From assembly GCF_014203115.1 (NCBI RefSeq), contig NZ_JACHIJ010000011.1, positions 1 through 64,000 of the forward strand: a DNA stretch of 64,000 nucleotides, read 5' to 3'. Position numbers and translations under genes: made by a program. This stretch comes from Afipia massiliensis. Its GTDB lineage: Bacteria; Pseudomonadota; Alphaproteobacteria; Rhizobiales; Xanthobacteraceae. The first letter of the stretch is position 1. Each line of letters begins with the position of its first letter. The notes beneath the pieces were generated by a model. The model was not told where the DNA came from. It searched no databases and worked only from the letters and a program-made list of their open reading frames with translations. Positions 52,214 through 61,572 of the stretch are shown piece after piece.

Positions 52214-53473
52214 ATGCGCTGCATATTTGCTTGCGCCCTTCGCCCCTTCTGGAACCTGTTGCCAAAGCCCCCATGGGGCCGCGTCGACAGATCGACCAAT
52301 CCTGAGCCGGAGTATTCCCACCGTGATGTCGCGGTCGTTGCTGCGCTGGCGCTTGCGCCTGCAATCGGCCTCGGCATCGCACGTTTCGCCTATGCGTTGG
52401 TCCTTCCCGACATGCGCGCCGATCTTCACTGGTCCTATGCGGATGCGGGTTGGATGAACACAACCAATGCCGCCGGCTATCTGCTTGGAGCCTTGGTCGC
52501 CGCACGGGCAATCGCGGCTGTGGGCGGATATCGCGTCATGGTCGCCGGCGCGTGGGTTTGCGTCGCGTCGCTTGTGCTCTGCGCCTTGTTCCGGCACACC
52601 GTTCCGCTTAATGCCGCCAGAGTGCTGGCTGGACTTGGCGGCGGCTTTGCCTTCGTGTCGGGCGGCGTGCTTGCTGCTGGTGTTGCGCAGCGCAACCCGG
52701 AGCGTGCCGCCTTCCTGCTCGGCCTGTTCTATGCCGGACCCGGCCTTGGCATCCTGCTATCGGGCGTCGCCGTTCCCTTCACCCTGGAACGCTTCGGGTC
52801 GGGATCGTGGGGCATGGCATGGGCAGCGCTCGCCATTCTCTCCTTGCCTCTCGCTTTCGGCCTCCATCTGGCGCGGGCCGAAAGCGCGACGGCTCCACCA
52901 TCTGCGCAAACGAGTCCGCGCTACGGAAACATGCGCTGGCTGCTTTGCGGCTACCTGTTCTTCGGGGCGGGTTATATCGCCTACATGACCTTCATGATCG
53001 CTTGGGTGCAGGGCAGCGGCGGCGGAGTCAGTTTCCAGGCTCTATTTTGGGCGGTCATCGGACTTGCGACGATGGCCTCACCGTGGCTGTGGACCGCGAT
53101 CCTCAAGCGGCTCCTGCACGGGCACGCCTGTGCTGTCCTGACCGGCATCGCCGCCTTCGGCGTCATGCTGCCGCTTATGTCAAATACGATGCCTATGTTG
53201 CTCGCATCGGCAGCGTTATTCGGCAGCGCATTTTTCGCGGTGGTGGCTGCGACGACTGCCTTCGTGCGGCGCAACCTTCCGCAAGCTGAATGGGCATCTA
53301 GCATCGGAACTCTCACCGTCGTCTTCGGGATCGGCCAGATGCTCGGGCCGGTCGCTATCGGCTTGGTCAACGATGTGATGCAGAATCTCTCGGGCGGACT
53401 ATGGGCTTCTGTGCTGCTTCTGTTCATCGCCGCGATGCTCGACGCATTGCAGCGGGATCGTGGCGCAACATGA
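52214..53473 (+). CDS. MFS transporter, YbfB/YjiJ-like
   Basis: A 419-residue transporter, about twelve helices: VVAALALAPAIGLGIARFAY, LPDMRADLHWSYADAGWMNT, NAAGYLLGALVAARAIAA as in YbfB/YjiJ proteins. The start is uncertain: ATG 52214, TTG 52124 and ATG 52160 are all in frame, and the conserved part begins at about DRSTNPEPEYS, so the true 5' end may have been replaced by the same junction that cut the LysR gene. Substrate unknown. Confidence 0.8.
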   Translation: MRCIFACALRPFWNLLPKPPWGRVDRSTNPEPEYSHRDVAVVAALALAPAIGLGIARFAYALVLPDMRADLHWSYADAGWMNTTNAAGYLLGALVAARAIAAVGGYRVMVAGAWVCVASLVLCALFRHTVPLNAARVLAGLGGGFAFVSGGVLAAGVAQRNPERAAFLLGLFYAGPGLGILLSGVAVPFTLERFGSGSWGMAWAALAILSLPLAFGLHLARAESATAPPSAQTSPRYGNMRWLLCGYLFFGAGYIAYMTFMIAWVQGSGGGVSFQALFWAVIGLATMASPWLWTAILKRLLHGHACAVLTGIAAFGVMLPLMSNTMPMLLASAALFGSAFFAVVAATTAFVRRNLPQAEWASSIGTLTVVFGIGQMLGPVAIGLVNDVMQNLSGGLWASVLLLFIAAMLDALQRDRGAT

Positions 53474-53976
53474 AAGGATGTCCGGGCAAGAATTCCGAGA
53501 TAGAGCGACACCGGCAGGTCGCGCGGTTGGGAACCCGCAGGTGTGAACGCGATCATTCATCGTCAGGGTATGCCGCGGCTCACAAGAAGTCCCTCGTTCG
53601 GCCAGGCGAATTATTTAAGTCTCTGCAGACAACCCGGCAACTCGGCTGCGCGATCGATGACGCGGCGATTTCGGTACCCAGGATGACGTCCCGCGTCACG
53701 GATGATCGGTTGCCGGTCATCGGCAGGATCGTGCGGGTGTCGCATCTGAACTAACTATTGCGCTAGGAAGCACCATTTCGACAATCCAAGGCGAGAAATA
53801 AATTTTAGGTCGAGAATACATCCAGTCGCCAACCGAATGGAGGAAGAGAAAGCTTATCAGCTAGATTGACACTTCGAGGGCCAGTTTGTTTGTGCGGCGT
53901 ATGCATCGGTTTGCTCGCGTTCTGGACATCCTGATTCAATCCGAGTAGACGGCACCCTCAATTCAGAGGAACATTC
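53474..53976. other. intergenic region before HU copy 2
   Basis: No gene accepted. AAAGCTTATCAGC at about 53849-53861 is an isolated closing arm of the CTGATAAG repeat. The HU ribosome site GAGGAACATTC is at the end. A plus frame at 53401-53754 has no domain. Confidence 0.3.
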
Positions 53977-54273
53977 ATGGCCAAGATGACAAAGAACCAG
54001 TTGATCGATGCTATTGCCGAGGCCACCCAGATTTCTAAGGGTGATGTAAAGTCCGTGATCGAGCAAATGGCAACAGTGGGCTACAAGGAACTGAATGAAT
54101 CTGGCGAGTTCGTTATCCCCGGATTTGTCAAGATGTCGGTTGTGAACAAGCCTGCTACGGAAGCCCGCAGTGGCATAAATCCTTTCACAAAGGAGCCAAT
54201 GGAGTTCGCGGCCAAGCCTGCTAGCAAGTCGGTTAAAGCGTCGCCGCTGAAGGTGGCGAAGGATGCGGTCTAG
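53977..54273 (+). CDS. HU-family DNA-binding protein, copy 2
   Basis: A 98-residue HU: MAKMTKNQLIDAIAEATQIS, EQMATVGYKELNESGEFVIP, GINPFTKEPMEF and a KPASKSVKASPLKVAKDAV tail. Nearly the same protein as 43962-44258 (seven or so differences), with many silent changes. GAGGAAC precedes the ATG. The composite repeat starts one base after its stop codon. Confidence 0.95.
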   Translation: MAKMTKNQLIDAIAEATQISKGDVKSVIEQMATVGYKELNESGEFVIPGFVKMSVVNKPATEARSGINPFTKEPMEFAAKPASKSVKASPLKVAKDAV

Positions 54274-54274
54274 C

Positions 54275-54380
54275 CTGATAAGGAAATTACGAAATGGAGT
54301 CAGTTAGCTGACTGATAAGAAAGATGAGAAATGGAGTCAGTTGGCTAATTGATAAGCAGAAGGCGAAAATTCATCAGTCG
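54275..54380 (+). repeat. CTGATAAG composite repeat, locus 5 (two full units)
   Basis: Begins CTGATAAGGAAATTAC just after the HU stop; unit 1 ATGGAGTCAGTTAGCTGACT with GATAAG, unit 2 ATGGAGTCAGTTGGCTAATT with GATAAG 37 bases later, then a diverged closing arm (AAATTCATCAGTCG). It lies between HU copy 2 and the TetR gene, downstream of HU in the same transcript. Confidence 0.8.
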
Positions 54381-54593
54381 TTTTTCGCCGGTTCCTCGCA
54401 TAATGACGCGTTATGGATTCAGGTTAAATCGGCCTCGGGATGGGTAGGCTTTAGCAAGATATTCAGATTGGACCGTGCCTCTACAGCATCATACCGCTAA
54501 AAACCCTTGAAATAGCTGTCATATTGCGGACTATAGCGCTTTACGCATGGCCTGATAATCTTGTTTGTTTTTGCAGAGGAAGCGCCTGTCAGC

Positions 54594-55223
54594 ATGAAGC
54601 GGAAGACCGTGGCTAAAAAGGTCCAGGCGCGTCGTACGCGAGAGGAACGTTCCGAGGAAACGCGCAATAAGCTAATTCAGGCAGGCGCGCGAACGGTCGG
54701 GCGTTATGGTTATGAAGGAGCTTCGATTGCACGCATTACGGCTCGTGCGAAGGTCGCGCTGGGAACATTCTACCGGCATTTTAAATCGCGTCAGGAGTTC
54801 TTCGATCAATTGCTGCCCGCCATGGGGCATACATTGATGTCCTTCGTGCAGGAGAGGGTTGATCGCGATGTGGTTGGCTCGGCGCGAGAAGAACAACGCC
54901 TTCGCGCCTACTTCGAATTTCTCGATGAGTACCCGTGGTACCATCGCCTGCTGAATGAATCAGAGGTAATGGCGCCGAAGGCCCACGCTGTCTACTTCGA
55001 TCTGATGACCTCCGGTTTGGTGCGCAGCTTCCAGCGTAGCCAGAAGCGCGGCGAGTTGCGGGCGTTCAGAAGTGATGAGCTGGAAACAGTCGCCTATATC
55101 GTCATGGCATCGCGTGTCTACCTCGCGCAGCAATACGCAAAATCGAACGGAGTCGTTCAAGAACCTCCGCCGGAGGTTCTTGCGACTTACAGCAAGTTCA
55201 TTCAACGCGCGCTTTTCGATTAA
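54594..55223 (+). CDS. TetR-family regulator of the CoA-ester cluster
   Basis: A 209-residue TetR: SIARITARAKVALGTFYRHF is the HTH, after a basic arm (KVQARRTREERSEETRNKLI). The ligand domain follows (FFDQLLPAMGHTLMSFVQER; YPWYHRLLNESEVMAPKAHA). It converges with the epoxide-hydrolase gene, 9 bases apart. A 17-bp dyad in the divergent promoter at 58311 is a candidate operator. The ATG at 54594 is taken; no strong ribosome site. Confidence 0.88.
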   Translation: MKRKTVAKKVQARRTREERSEETRNKLIQAGARTVGRYGYEGASIARITARAKVALGTFYRHFKSRQEFFDQLLPAMGHTLMSFVQERVDRDVVGSAREEQRLRAYFEFLDEYPWYHRLLNESEVMAPKAHAVYFDLMTSGLVRSFQRSQKRGELRAFRSDELETVAYIVMASRVYLAQQYAKSNGVVQEPPPEVLATYSKFIQRALFD

Positions 55224-55232
55224 CCGTCTCTA

Positions 55233-56408
55233 CTATCGGTAGTTTCTAAAGAACTTCTGCATGTCTCCGACGAGGTCGTCTCCCCGTTCATAGGCGATAA
55301 AATGCCCTCCCGACGCTAGGTCAGAGCGGTGAGCGAGATTATAAGTCCGTTTCACCCATGCGTCTGGCGGTGGTGGAAATAGGTCATGTGGGCATGCCAT
55401 AAACCCTGTGGGTACAGTGACTTTCTCATTCCGTCCCAGTCCCATGCCGCCTTCGAGCCGTGCTGCCGTATAAAGCCAAGTCGATGTGTGAATGGATTGA
55501 GTGACCCAATAGATCATGACGTTTGTGATGAGCTGATCAAGTGTGAACGGCGGAATGTCATTCGGGCTCTCGCTCCATCCATGAAATTTTTCGATGATCC
55601 ATGCGGCAAGTCCAACTGGTGAATCGGCCAGGCCGAACGCAAGGGTTTGCGGTTTCGTGCCTTGAATGGCCTGATAGCCGCTCTCGCGCCGCAAGCGGTC
55701 GCGCGCCTTTGCGAGCCATTCGACCTCATCGGTGATGAAAGGCGCGCTGCCATCCCCGGTGTAAGGTCGCAGTCCCATGATATTGATATGAAGCGCCTTC
55801 AGGTGATGGGCAAAGTCGACGCCCAACCATGATGCAATCAGGCTTCCCCAGTCGCCGCCTTGCGCGACGTAGTTCGGATATCCGAGTACCTTACTCATCA
55901 GCTTGTCCCAAAGTGGCGCGATGTCGCGTGTCGTGATGGGACGCGAGGGTGGTGACGACCAGCCGTAGCCAGGAATACTGGGAACGATGACGTCGAACGC
56001 ATCGTCGATGTTACCGCCGAATTTCTCCGGATGAGCAAGCTGTTCGATGACGTTGTCGAATTCAACGAACGAGCCGGGCCAGCCGTGAGTGAGGATCAGT
56101 GGGAGCGGATTGGTCCCGCTGCCGCGAACATGAATGAAGTGGATGTCGTAGCCGTCGATGTTGACCATGTATTGGGGAAACTGATTGAGGCGCTGTTCGG
56201 TGGCTCGCCAATCGTATTTTTCAAGCCAATGCGACACTAGCCGCTCCACGAACGGCTTATCGGTACCATAGCGCCAGCCGGCGTCCGCCGACGTGCGTGG
56301 GTAACGGGTCCTCTTCAGGCGGGTTCGGAGATCTTCGAGATCGGCGTCAGGTACTGCGATTGAGAACGGTCTGATTGCGGAAGATGCTTTGGTTGCTGGT
56401 GTGCTCAT
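55233..56408 (-). CDS. epoxide hydrolase (EHN plus alpha/beta hydrolase)
   Basis: A 391-residue protein. EHN-type N-terminal cap (about residues 10-110: FSIAVPDADLEDLRTRLKRT), then alpha/beta hydrolase: oxyanion HGWPGS, nucleophile Asp in QGGDWGSLIA, Tyr region, and the catalytic His in SGGHFIAYERGD. It opens an epoxide to a diol in the cytosol. First gene of a minus-strand run with 56430 and 57227? No: it is the last, 21 bases after the enoyl-CoA hydratase start-to-stop order. A role in the cluster, such as clearing an epoxide intermediate, is inferred. Confidence 0.9.
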   Translation of the reverse strand: MSTPATKASSAIRPFSIAVPDADLEDLRTRLKRTRYPRTSADAGWRYGTDKPFVERLVSHWLEKYDWRATEQRLNQFPQYMVNIDGYDIHFIHVRGSGTNPLPLILTHGWPGSFVEFDNVIEQLAHPEKFGGNIDDAFDVIVPSIPGYGWSSPPSRPITTRDIAPLWDKLMSKVLGYPNYVAQGGDWGSLIASWLGVDFAHHLKALHINIMGLRPYTGDGSAPFITDEVEWLAKARDRLRRESGYQAIQGTKPQTLAFGLADSPVGLAAWIIEKFHGWSESPNDIPPFTLDQLITNVMIYWVTQSIHTSTWLYTAARLEGGMGLGRNEKVTVPTGFMACPHDLFPPPPDAWVKRTYNLAHRSDLASGGHFIAYERGDDLVGDMQKFFRNYR

Positions 56409-56429
56409 GACAGGCTCGCTTCTGTAGGA

Positions 56430-57230
56430 TCAGGTACCGGTGAACTGAGGAGTGCGCTTTTCGCGAAAGGCGGAGATGCCTTCGCGCAAGTCGTTGGACA
56501 GAGCGTGGAGCGCCCATTCCAACTGCTCCATGCGGAGGCCAGCGGCCTTGGGCTGTTCGGGTGTTTGCAAGAGAAGCGACTTCATGCGACGCAATCCCGC
56601 CGGGCTGCGAAGCGCAAGCCGGTCGGCGAGCTTTCCGGCCTCCGTCTCTACTGCGCTGTCGTTGACGACAGCGGTAACAAGGCCAGCGAGCTTCATGTCT
56701 GCAGCGGCGTATGAATCGCCCGTGAACATCATTTCTCGGGCGCGCATCGGACCGACCTTGCGCGGCAATCGCACGGAGCTCCCGCCGCCGGGCAGCAATC
56801 CGTAGTTTGCATGCGCGTCGCCAAAACGTGCACTCTCGCCTGCGATTACCAGATCGCAAGCGAGCACGATTTCAAGCCCGCCGGCCATCGCCCAACCGCT
56901 AACCGCAGCGATGACGGGCAGGGGAAATTCTTCCAGCCGGCAAAGGAACGTGTTGAGGCGATCGACAAAGGAGTTGGGTCCGCTTTCGTATCCGGCCCCA
57001 TCCGAACGCAATTGCAGTTCCTTTAGATCGGCACCGGCCGAGAATGCCCGCTCGGTTCCTGCTACGACCACGGCGCAGAGCATCCTATCCTGCTCCAATT
57101 CGGCTAGGATCTGCTCGAACGTGTTGATCATTTGGATAGTCAAAGCATTCAGCGATTTCGGCTTGTTCAAGCGGATCCACACGGTTTTGCCTCGTCGCTC
57201 CCATGCAATCGCGGGGTCAAGGCCGGTCAT
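56430..57230 (-). CDS. enoyl-CoA hydratase/isomerase
   Basis: A 266-residue crotonase fold. Oxyanion-hole motif AFSAGADLKELQLRS and the second-helix region GWAMAGGLEIVLACDL are present. At the catalytic position the usual Gly-x-x-Glu is replaced: ARFGDAHANYGLLPGGG has Ala-His where the first catalytic Glu is normally found, while the second Glu (AREMMFTG) is kept. So hydration or isomerisation on a one-Glu mechanism is expected. It overlaps the reductase gene by 4 bases (ATGA), upstream of the epoxide hydrolase. Confidence 0.88.
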   Translation of the reverse strand: MTGLDPAIAWERRGKTVWIRLNKPKSLNALTIQMINTFEQILAELEQDRMLCAVVVAGTERAFSAGADLKELQLRSDGAGYESGPNSFVDRLNTFLCRLEEFPLPVIAAVSGWAMAGGLEIVLACDLVIAGESARFGDAHANYGLLPGGGSSVRLPRKVGPMRAREMMFTGDSYAAADMKLAGLVTAVVNDSAVETEAGKLADRLALRSPAGLRRMKSLLLQTPEQPKAAGLRMEQLEWALHALSNDLREGISAFREKRTPQFTGT

Positions 57231-58246
57231 GACAATCTCCCGAATTCCATGCAGATTTTTCCGAAATGCGAGCCCTCGGCAATGGCGGCGATCACGCGCG
57301 GGGCTTCTTCCATCTGTTTCCCGGCTATAGAAAACGTTGGTTCGATTCGATGAACCTCAATCGCGCGCATCATGTCTTCAAATGAGCGGAGCGAACCGGC
57401 CGTGACACCCAGCAGACGTATTGCCCGCGTTACGACCTGACCAAGCGCAAGCGTCGGGGAGGGGCCCGCAAGGACACCAATAACGCTGAGCGTTCCACCT
57501 GCTTTGACGGCCTTTACCGACTGGTCGAGGTCCCCGGCGAGCTCAACCACATGGTCGATGCCCGTCGGTCCGGCGATCTCGCGCGCCCGTTTTTGCCAGT
57601 CGGGAAACGTCCTGTAGTTGATAGTTTCATCCGCGCCGATGGCCGAGGCGCGCTTGAGCTTGTCATCGCTCGATGATGTCACGATCACTCGCGCTCCAAA
57701 CAATTTTGCAAACTGCAGCGCGAACAGCGATACACCGCCGGTACCCTGGGTGAGCACAGTATCGCCCGGCTTTACGCCTCCATCTGCGATCGCGCTCCAG
57801 GCGGTTAGGGCGGCGCATGGTAGGGACGCTGCGGCGGCGGCACTCAAATGGGGAGCGGCCTTCACCACTCCCAGTTCAGGTAGCAGCATGAACTGTTGCA
57901 GTACGCCTTCATGATATCCGCCCAGCATTCCCGCCCAGACGTTCTCGTGAAACGGGCCAGCGAACCAGTTCTGCGCGAAATTCGGGCAAACCATGTCGCC
58001 AATCTTCACCCGGGTGACGCTTTTTCCCGTGGCAACCACTTTTCCTGCGCCATCGGAAACGGGAATCATCGGAAGCTGTCCACCCTTCCGCCCGTACCCA
58101 CCGCGAACCATCACCACATCGCGGTAGTTGATCGATGCGGCCTGCATTTCGACGATTACGTCGAACTCGCCGGGGATGGGATCTGGCCGAGCACCGGTTC
58201 GCAGGTTCTCTAGTCCCCAAGCGTCACGAATTTCCATAACCTTCAT
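57227..58246 (-). CDS. zinc-free medium-chain reductase (quinone oxidoreductase type)
   Basis: A 339-residue MDR protein: SINYRDVVMVRGGYGRKGGQ, the Rossmann signature GTGGVSLFALQFAKLFGARV and IVTSSSDDKLKRASAIGADE. Zinc-ligand cysteines of alcohol dehydrogenases are missing, so it is an NADPH-dependent quinone or enoyl reductase. The frame stays open to 58600, through the divergent promoter; ATG at 58246 with AGGACAGG upstream is the real start. Confidence 0.88.
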   Translation of the reverse strand: MKVMEIRDAWGLENLRTGARPDPIPGEFDVIVEMQAASINYRDVVMVRGGYGRKGGQLPMIPVSDGAGKVVATGKSVTRVKIGDMVCPNFAQNWFAGPFHENVWAGMLGGYHEGVLQQFMLLPELGVVKAAPHLSAAAAASLPCAALTAWSAIADGGVKPGDTVLTQGTGGVSLFALQFAKLFGARVIVTSSSDDKLKRASAIGADETINYRTFPDWQKRAREIAGPTGIDHVVELAGDLDQSVKAVKAGGTLSVIGVLAGPSPTLALGQVVTRAIRLLGVTAGSLRSFEDMMRAIEVHRIEPTFSIAGKQMEEAPRVIAAIAEGSHFGKICMEFGRLS

Positions 58247-58310
58247 TTTTGCCTGTCCTGCAATGGTTTCTGCGCCGCGACACCGCCATTGTCGCGTTGC
58301 TACAAAGTAG

Positions 58311-58327
58311 AATAGTGAATCATTATT
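58311..58327. promoter_or_regulatory. 17-bp dyad in the divergent catabolic promoter
   Basis: AATAGTGAATCATTATT is a near-perfect inverted repeat (AATA-TGA / TCA-TATT arms), between the minus-strand operon (58246) and the dehydrogenase (58389). Its position fits a repressor site; the TetR at 54594 is the obvious candidate. Confidence 0.5.
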
Positions 58328-58388
58328 GCATTTTCCTATTGACTTGAAAAGCCGCCGGTTGTTCGATGGGACCTCCGACGAGGAAACA

Positions 58389-59528
58389 ATGCTTTTGAAC
58401 GAACAACAGGCGGGCATCCGCGACATGGCGCGCGACTTTGCGCGCAACGAGATCACTCCGTTTGCTGCGCAGTGGGATCGCGATGAATCCGTTCCTTTGG
58501 AAACGCTAGTTAAGATGGGCAACCTCGGCCTGATGGGCGTTTGCGTTCCGGAACAATGGGGCGGCGCCGGAGCGGATTTCGTTTCGTATGTGAGCGCCAT
58601 GGAGGCGATCGCCTACGGCGATGCGGGTGTCGCCAACATGATGGCGGCGACCAATTCGCCCGTCGCAGCGGGCTTGTTGGCGTTCGGCAATGACGATCAG
58701 AAGGAGCGTTTCCTGCGTCCGCTCGCCAGCGGCGAGTGCGTGGGCGCGTTCCTGCTGAGTGAACCGCAAGCGGGTTCAGATGCCGCCAGCATATTGACGC
58801 GCGCCGAGAGGAAGGGCGGCAACTACATCCTCAACGGCACGAAGAATTTCATCACTGCGGGCGAAACCGCAGACATTGCAATGGTGATTGCCGTCACTGA
58901 TGCTTCTGCGGGAAAGGCGGGGATTTCGTGTTTCATGACCCGGACGCGTCGCGATGGTTACATCGTAGCGCGCCGGGAAACGAAGCTCGGGCACCGCACG
59001 TGCGACACCTGCCAGATTGTGCTTGAGAACTTCGAAATCCCGGAGGCCGACATGCTCGGCCGTCCCGGTGAAGGATTGAAAATTGCGTTATCGGCGCTGG
59101 ATAGCGGGCGGGTGGGTGTCGCGGCTCAATCCGTCGGCGTTGCGCAGGCAGCGTTCGACGCAGCACTGCAATACGCGCAAGAACGCAAGACGTTTGGCAA
59201 GAAGATCGTTGACCACCAAGCCGTCGGCTTTCAGCTTGCCGAGATGGCAACAAAAATCGAGGTCGCCAGGCAGATGTATCTGCACGCGGCATCTCTCAAG
59301 GATCTCGGGCTTCACTGTATCAAGGAAGCTTCGATGGCCAAACTGTTCGCGTCCGAGATGGTGGAGAGCGTGACCTCGGCAGCCGTGCAGATTCATGGCG
59401 GGTACGGATTTCTCAATGATTATCCCGTGGAAAAATTCTACCGCGATATGCGGGTCTTCAAAATCTACGATGGCACGAGTGAAGTGCAGAAGATGCTTAT
59501 CGTGCGTGAACTGCAGAAGAATAAATAG
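58389..59528 (+). CDS. acyl-CoA dehydrogenase with Asp at the catalytic-base position
   Basis: A 379-residue ACAD of normal length: MLLNEQQAGIRDMARDFARN, FLLSEPQAGSDAASILTRAE, TCDTCQIVLENFEIPEADML. At the C-terminal catalytic signature it has KIYDGTSEVQKML: D361 stands where most ACADs have Glu (Y-E-G-T). FAD-dependent alpha,beta-oxidation of an acyl-CoA is expected; the Asp suggests an altered substrate, and Asp-based bases are known in cyclohexanecarboxyl-CoA type dehydrogenases. GAGGAAACA selects ATG 58389. Confidence 0.9.
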   Translation: MLLNEQQAGIRDMARDFARNEITPFAAQWDRDESVPLETLVKMGNLGLMGVCVPEQWGGAGADFVSYVSAMEAIAYGDAGVANMMAATNSPVAAGLLAFGNDDQKERFLRPLASGECVGAFLLSEPQAGSDAASILTRAERKGGNYILNGTKNFITAGETADIAMVIAVTDASAGKAGISCFMTRTRRDGYIVARRETKLGHRTCDTCQIVLENFEIPEADMLGRPGEGLKIALSALDSGRVGVAAQSVGVAQAAFDAALQYAQERKTFGKKIVDHQAVGFQLAEMATKIEVARQMYLHAASLKDLGLHCIKEASMAKLFASEMVESVTSAAVQIHGGYGFLNDYPVEKFYRDMRVFKIYDGTSEVQKMLIVRELQKNK

Positions 59529-59553
59529 GTATCGGCGTTCAACGGAGGAAACA

Positions 59554-60774
59554 ATGAAAGTCTCGCAATTCTGGCTCGTCGGATTAACGCTGCTTGTCTC
59601 AGGTTCAGCGCAGGCACAAGTCTCGGATGATGTCGTGAAAATCGGCGTCATGAACGATCAATCCGGTGTTTACGAGGACATCACCGGAATGAAGGCGGTG
59701 GAAGCAGCCAAGATGGCGATCGAGGATTTCGGTCCAACAGTTCTTGGCAAGCGCATTGAAATCGTGGTTGCCAATCACCAGAACAAGACCGACATTGCGG
59801 GTGGTATCGCACGCAAATGGATCGATACCGAACAGGTCGATGCCATTGTCGACGTTACGGGGTCCGGCGTCGCGCTTGCGGTCAACGAAATCACTCGCGA
59901 CAAAAGCCGCGTAATGATCGCGGCCAGCGCGGCAACGTCGGATCTTACAGGCAAGTCTTGCTCGCCAACGACAACCCAGTTCAGCTACGACACCTATGCG
60001 CTCGCCAAGAGCACTGGTATCGAGACCCTCAAGCAGGGTGGCGATACCTGGTTCTTCATAACCGCCGATTACGCATTCGGTCATGCGCTCGAGCGTGACA
60101 CGTCCAGGTTCGTCGAACAGGGTGGCGGAAAAGTGCTCGGCGCGGTGCGTGCGCCGCTTGGAACGACCGATTACTCCTCCTTCTTGCTTCAGGCGCAGGC
60201 GTCGAAGGCGAAGATCATTGGTCTTGCCACCGCCGGCGGCGACACTATTACGGTCATCAAGCAGGCTGCGGAGTTCGGGATTCAACGCAGCGGGCAGCGT
60301 CTCGGCGGTTTGCTCATCTATATCAATGACGTCGAAGCGCTTGGTCTTCAGACCGCACAGGGCCTTGTTCTCACGACTTCGTTCTATTGGGACCTCAACG
60401 ATGAAACGCGGGCGTGGACCAAACGCTTTCTCGCGCGCACGGGCGGTAAGCGTCCTCCCAACATGCTTCAGGTCGGTCTGTATTCCGGCGTTCTGCAGTA
60501 CCTGAAGGCGGTAAGGGCAGCAGGAACCGACGAAGCGAAGGCCGTTTCCCTGAAGATGCGCGAACTCCCTGTAAATGACTTCTACAACAAGGACATCACG
60601 ATCCGGAAAGACGGGCGCGTGCTGCACGATATGTATCTCGTACAGGTGAAAACTCCGCAGGAATCCAAGGGGCCGTTTGATAATTATAAGGTTCTCAGCA
60701 AACTGGCCGGCAAGGATGCCTATCGTCCCGAAAGCGAAGGCAATTGTCCGCTCGTCACAAGTTCGGCCAAGTAA
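59554..60774 (+). CDS. ABC-transporter substrate-binding protein (branched-chain amino acid type)
   Basis: A 406-residue periplasmic binding protein of the LivK type. Signal peptide MKVSQFWLVGLTLLVSGSAQA; then VKIGVMNDQSGVYEDITGMK and EIVVANHQNKTDIAGGIARK, ending SAK. GGAGGAAACA precedes ATG 59554. No permease or ATPase gene is seen before the window ends, so the rest of the transporter is elsewhere. Such proteins often bind aromatic or alicyclic acids in these bacteria. Between the dehydrogenase and the SDR. Confidence 0.9.
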   Translation: MKVSQFWLVGLTLLVSGSAQAQVSDDVVKIGVMNDQSGVYEDITGMKAVEAAKMAIEDFGPTVLGKRIEIVVANHQNKTDIAGGIARKWIDTEQVDAIVDVTGSGVALAVNEITRDKSRVMIAASAATSDLTGKSCSPTTTQFSYDTYALAKSTGIETLKQGGDTWFFITADYAFGHALERDTSRFVEQGGGKVLGAVRAPLGTTDYSSFLLQAQASKAKIIGLATAGGDTITVIKQAAEFGIQRSGQRLGGLLIYINDVEALGLQTAQGLVLTTSFYWDLNDETRAWTKRFLARTGGKRPPNMLQVGLYSGVLQYLKAVRAAGTDEAKAVSLKMRELPVNDFYNKDITIRKDGRVLHDMYLVQVKTPQESKGPFDNYKVLSKLAGKDAYRPESEGNCPLVTSSAK

Positions 60775-60785
60775 GCGAGTTGAAT

Positions 60786-61550
60786 ATGAAGGGCTTGAAG
60801 GGAAAGGTTGCGCTGGTGACCGGCGCAGCGGGCGGGATGGGACGTCAGATATGCAAGCGTCTCGTCGAAGAGGGCTGCAGCGTTGCGATGCTCGACATCG
60901 ACGCCAAACGTCTCGAATCGCTCGCTGCTGAATTTGGAAAGATCGATCAAGTCTGCCACGTCGCCGTGGACATCAGCGACTACGACGCGGTGTGCCGTGC
61001 TGTCGCCGGTGTGGAGAAAGCCATCGGGCCGATCGATATTCTGATCAACAATGCCGGGTGGGACAAGTTCTCCAACTTCCTCGATACTGATGAAGTGCTG
61101 CGTCAGAAGGTGGTTTCGATTAACCTGAACGGGCCGATCAACATGTTCCACGCCGTACTCGCTGGAATGGCACAGCGCGATGGAGGACGAGTAGTGACAA
61201 TCGCGTCCGATGCGGGCCGTGTCGGTTCGTCAGGTCAGGCGGTCTATTCCGCTTGCAAGGGCGGCGTCATCGCACTCACCAAGACGCTGGCGCGAGAACT
61301 GGCACGGCGCAATATTCTTCTCAACGCGGTTTGTCCTGGCCCGACGGATACCGCAATGTTGCAGGACTTTATGAACCAGGGACCAGGTGGTCAGAAAGTG
61401 CACGATGCGATGAAGCGCGCCATTCCGCTGAAGCGGCTGGGGCAGCCTGAGGATATTCCAGGGATCGTTGCGTTTCTGGCCAGCGATGACGCATCATTCA
61501 TCACCGGACAGGTCATCAGTGTGTCCGGCGGTTTGACGATGCACGGTTGA
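60786..61550 (+). CDS. short-chain dehydrogenase, BadH-like
   Basis: A 254-residue SDR: cofactor loop TGAAGGMGRQ, NNAG in INNAGWDKF, catalytic Ser-Tyr-Lys in IASDAGRVGSSGQAVYSACK, and VCPGPTDTAML. These blocks are very close to 2-hydroxycyclohexanecarboxyl-CoA dehydrogenase (BadH) of Rhodopseudomonas. It would oxidise a beta-hydroxyacyl-CoA with NAD. Start at 60786, 11 bases after the binding-protein stop. Confidence 0.9.
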   Translation: MKGLKGKVALVTGAAGGMGRQICKRLVEEGCSVAMLDIDAKRLESLAAEFGKIDQVCHVAVDISDYDAVCRAVAGVEKAIGPIDILINNAGWDKFSNFLDTDEVLRQKVVSINLNGPINMFHAVLAGMAQRDGGRVVTIASDAGRVGSSGQAVYSACKGGVIALTKTLARELARRNILLNAVCPGPTDTAMLQDFMNQGPGGQKVHDAMKRAIPLKRLGQPEDIPGIVAFLASDDASFITGQVISVSGGLTMHG

Positions 61551-61572
61551 GCGTGCTGCAGGAAGTATATCG

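Noticed and set aside
58247..58600. Long N-terminal extension of the quinone-reductase gene
   Set aside because: It runs through the divergent promoter and the start of the dehydrogenase gene; its sequence is Ser/Arg-rich and not MDR-like.
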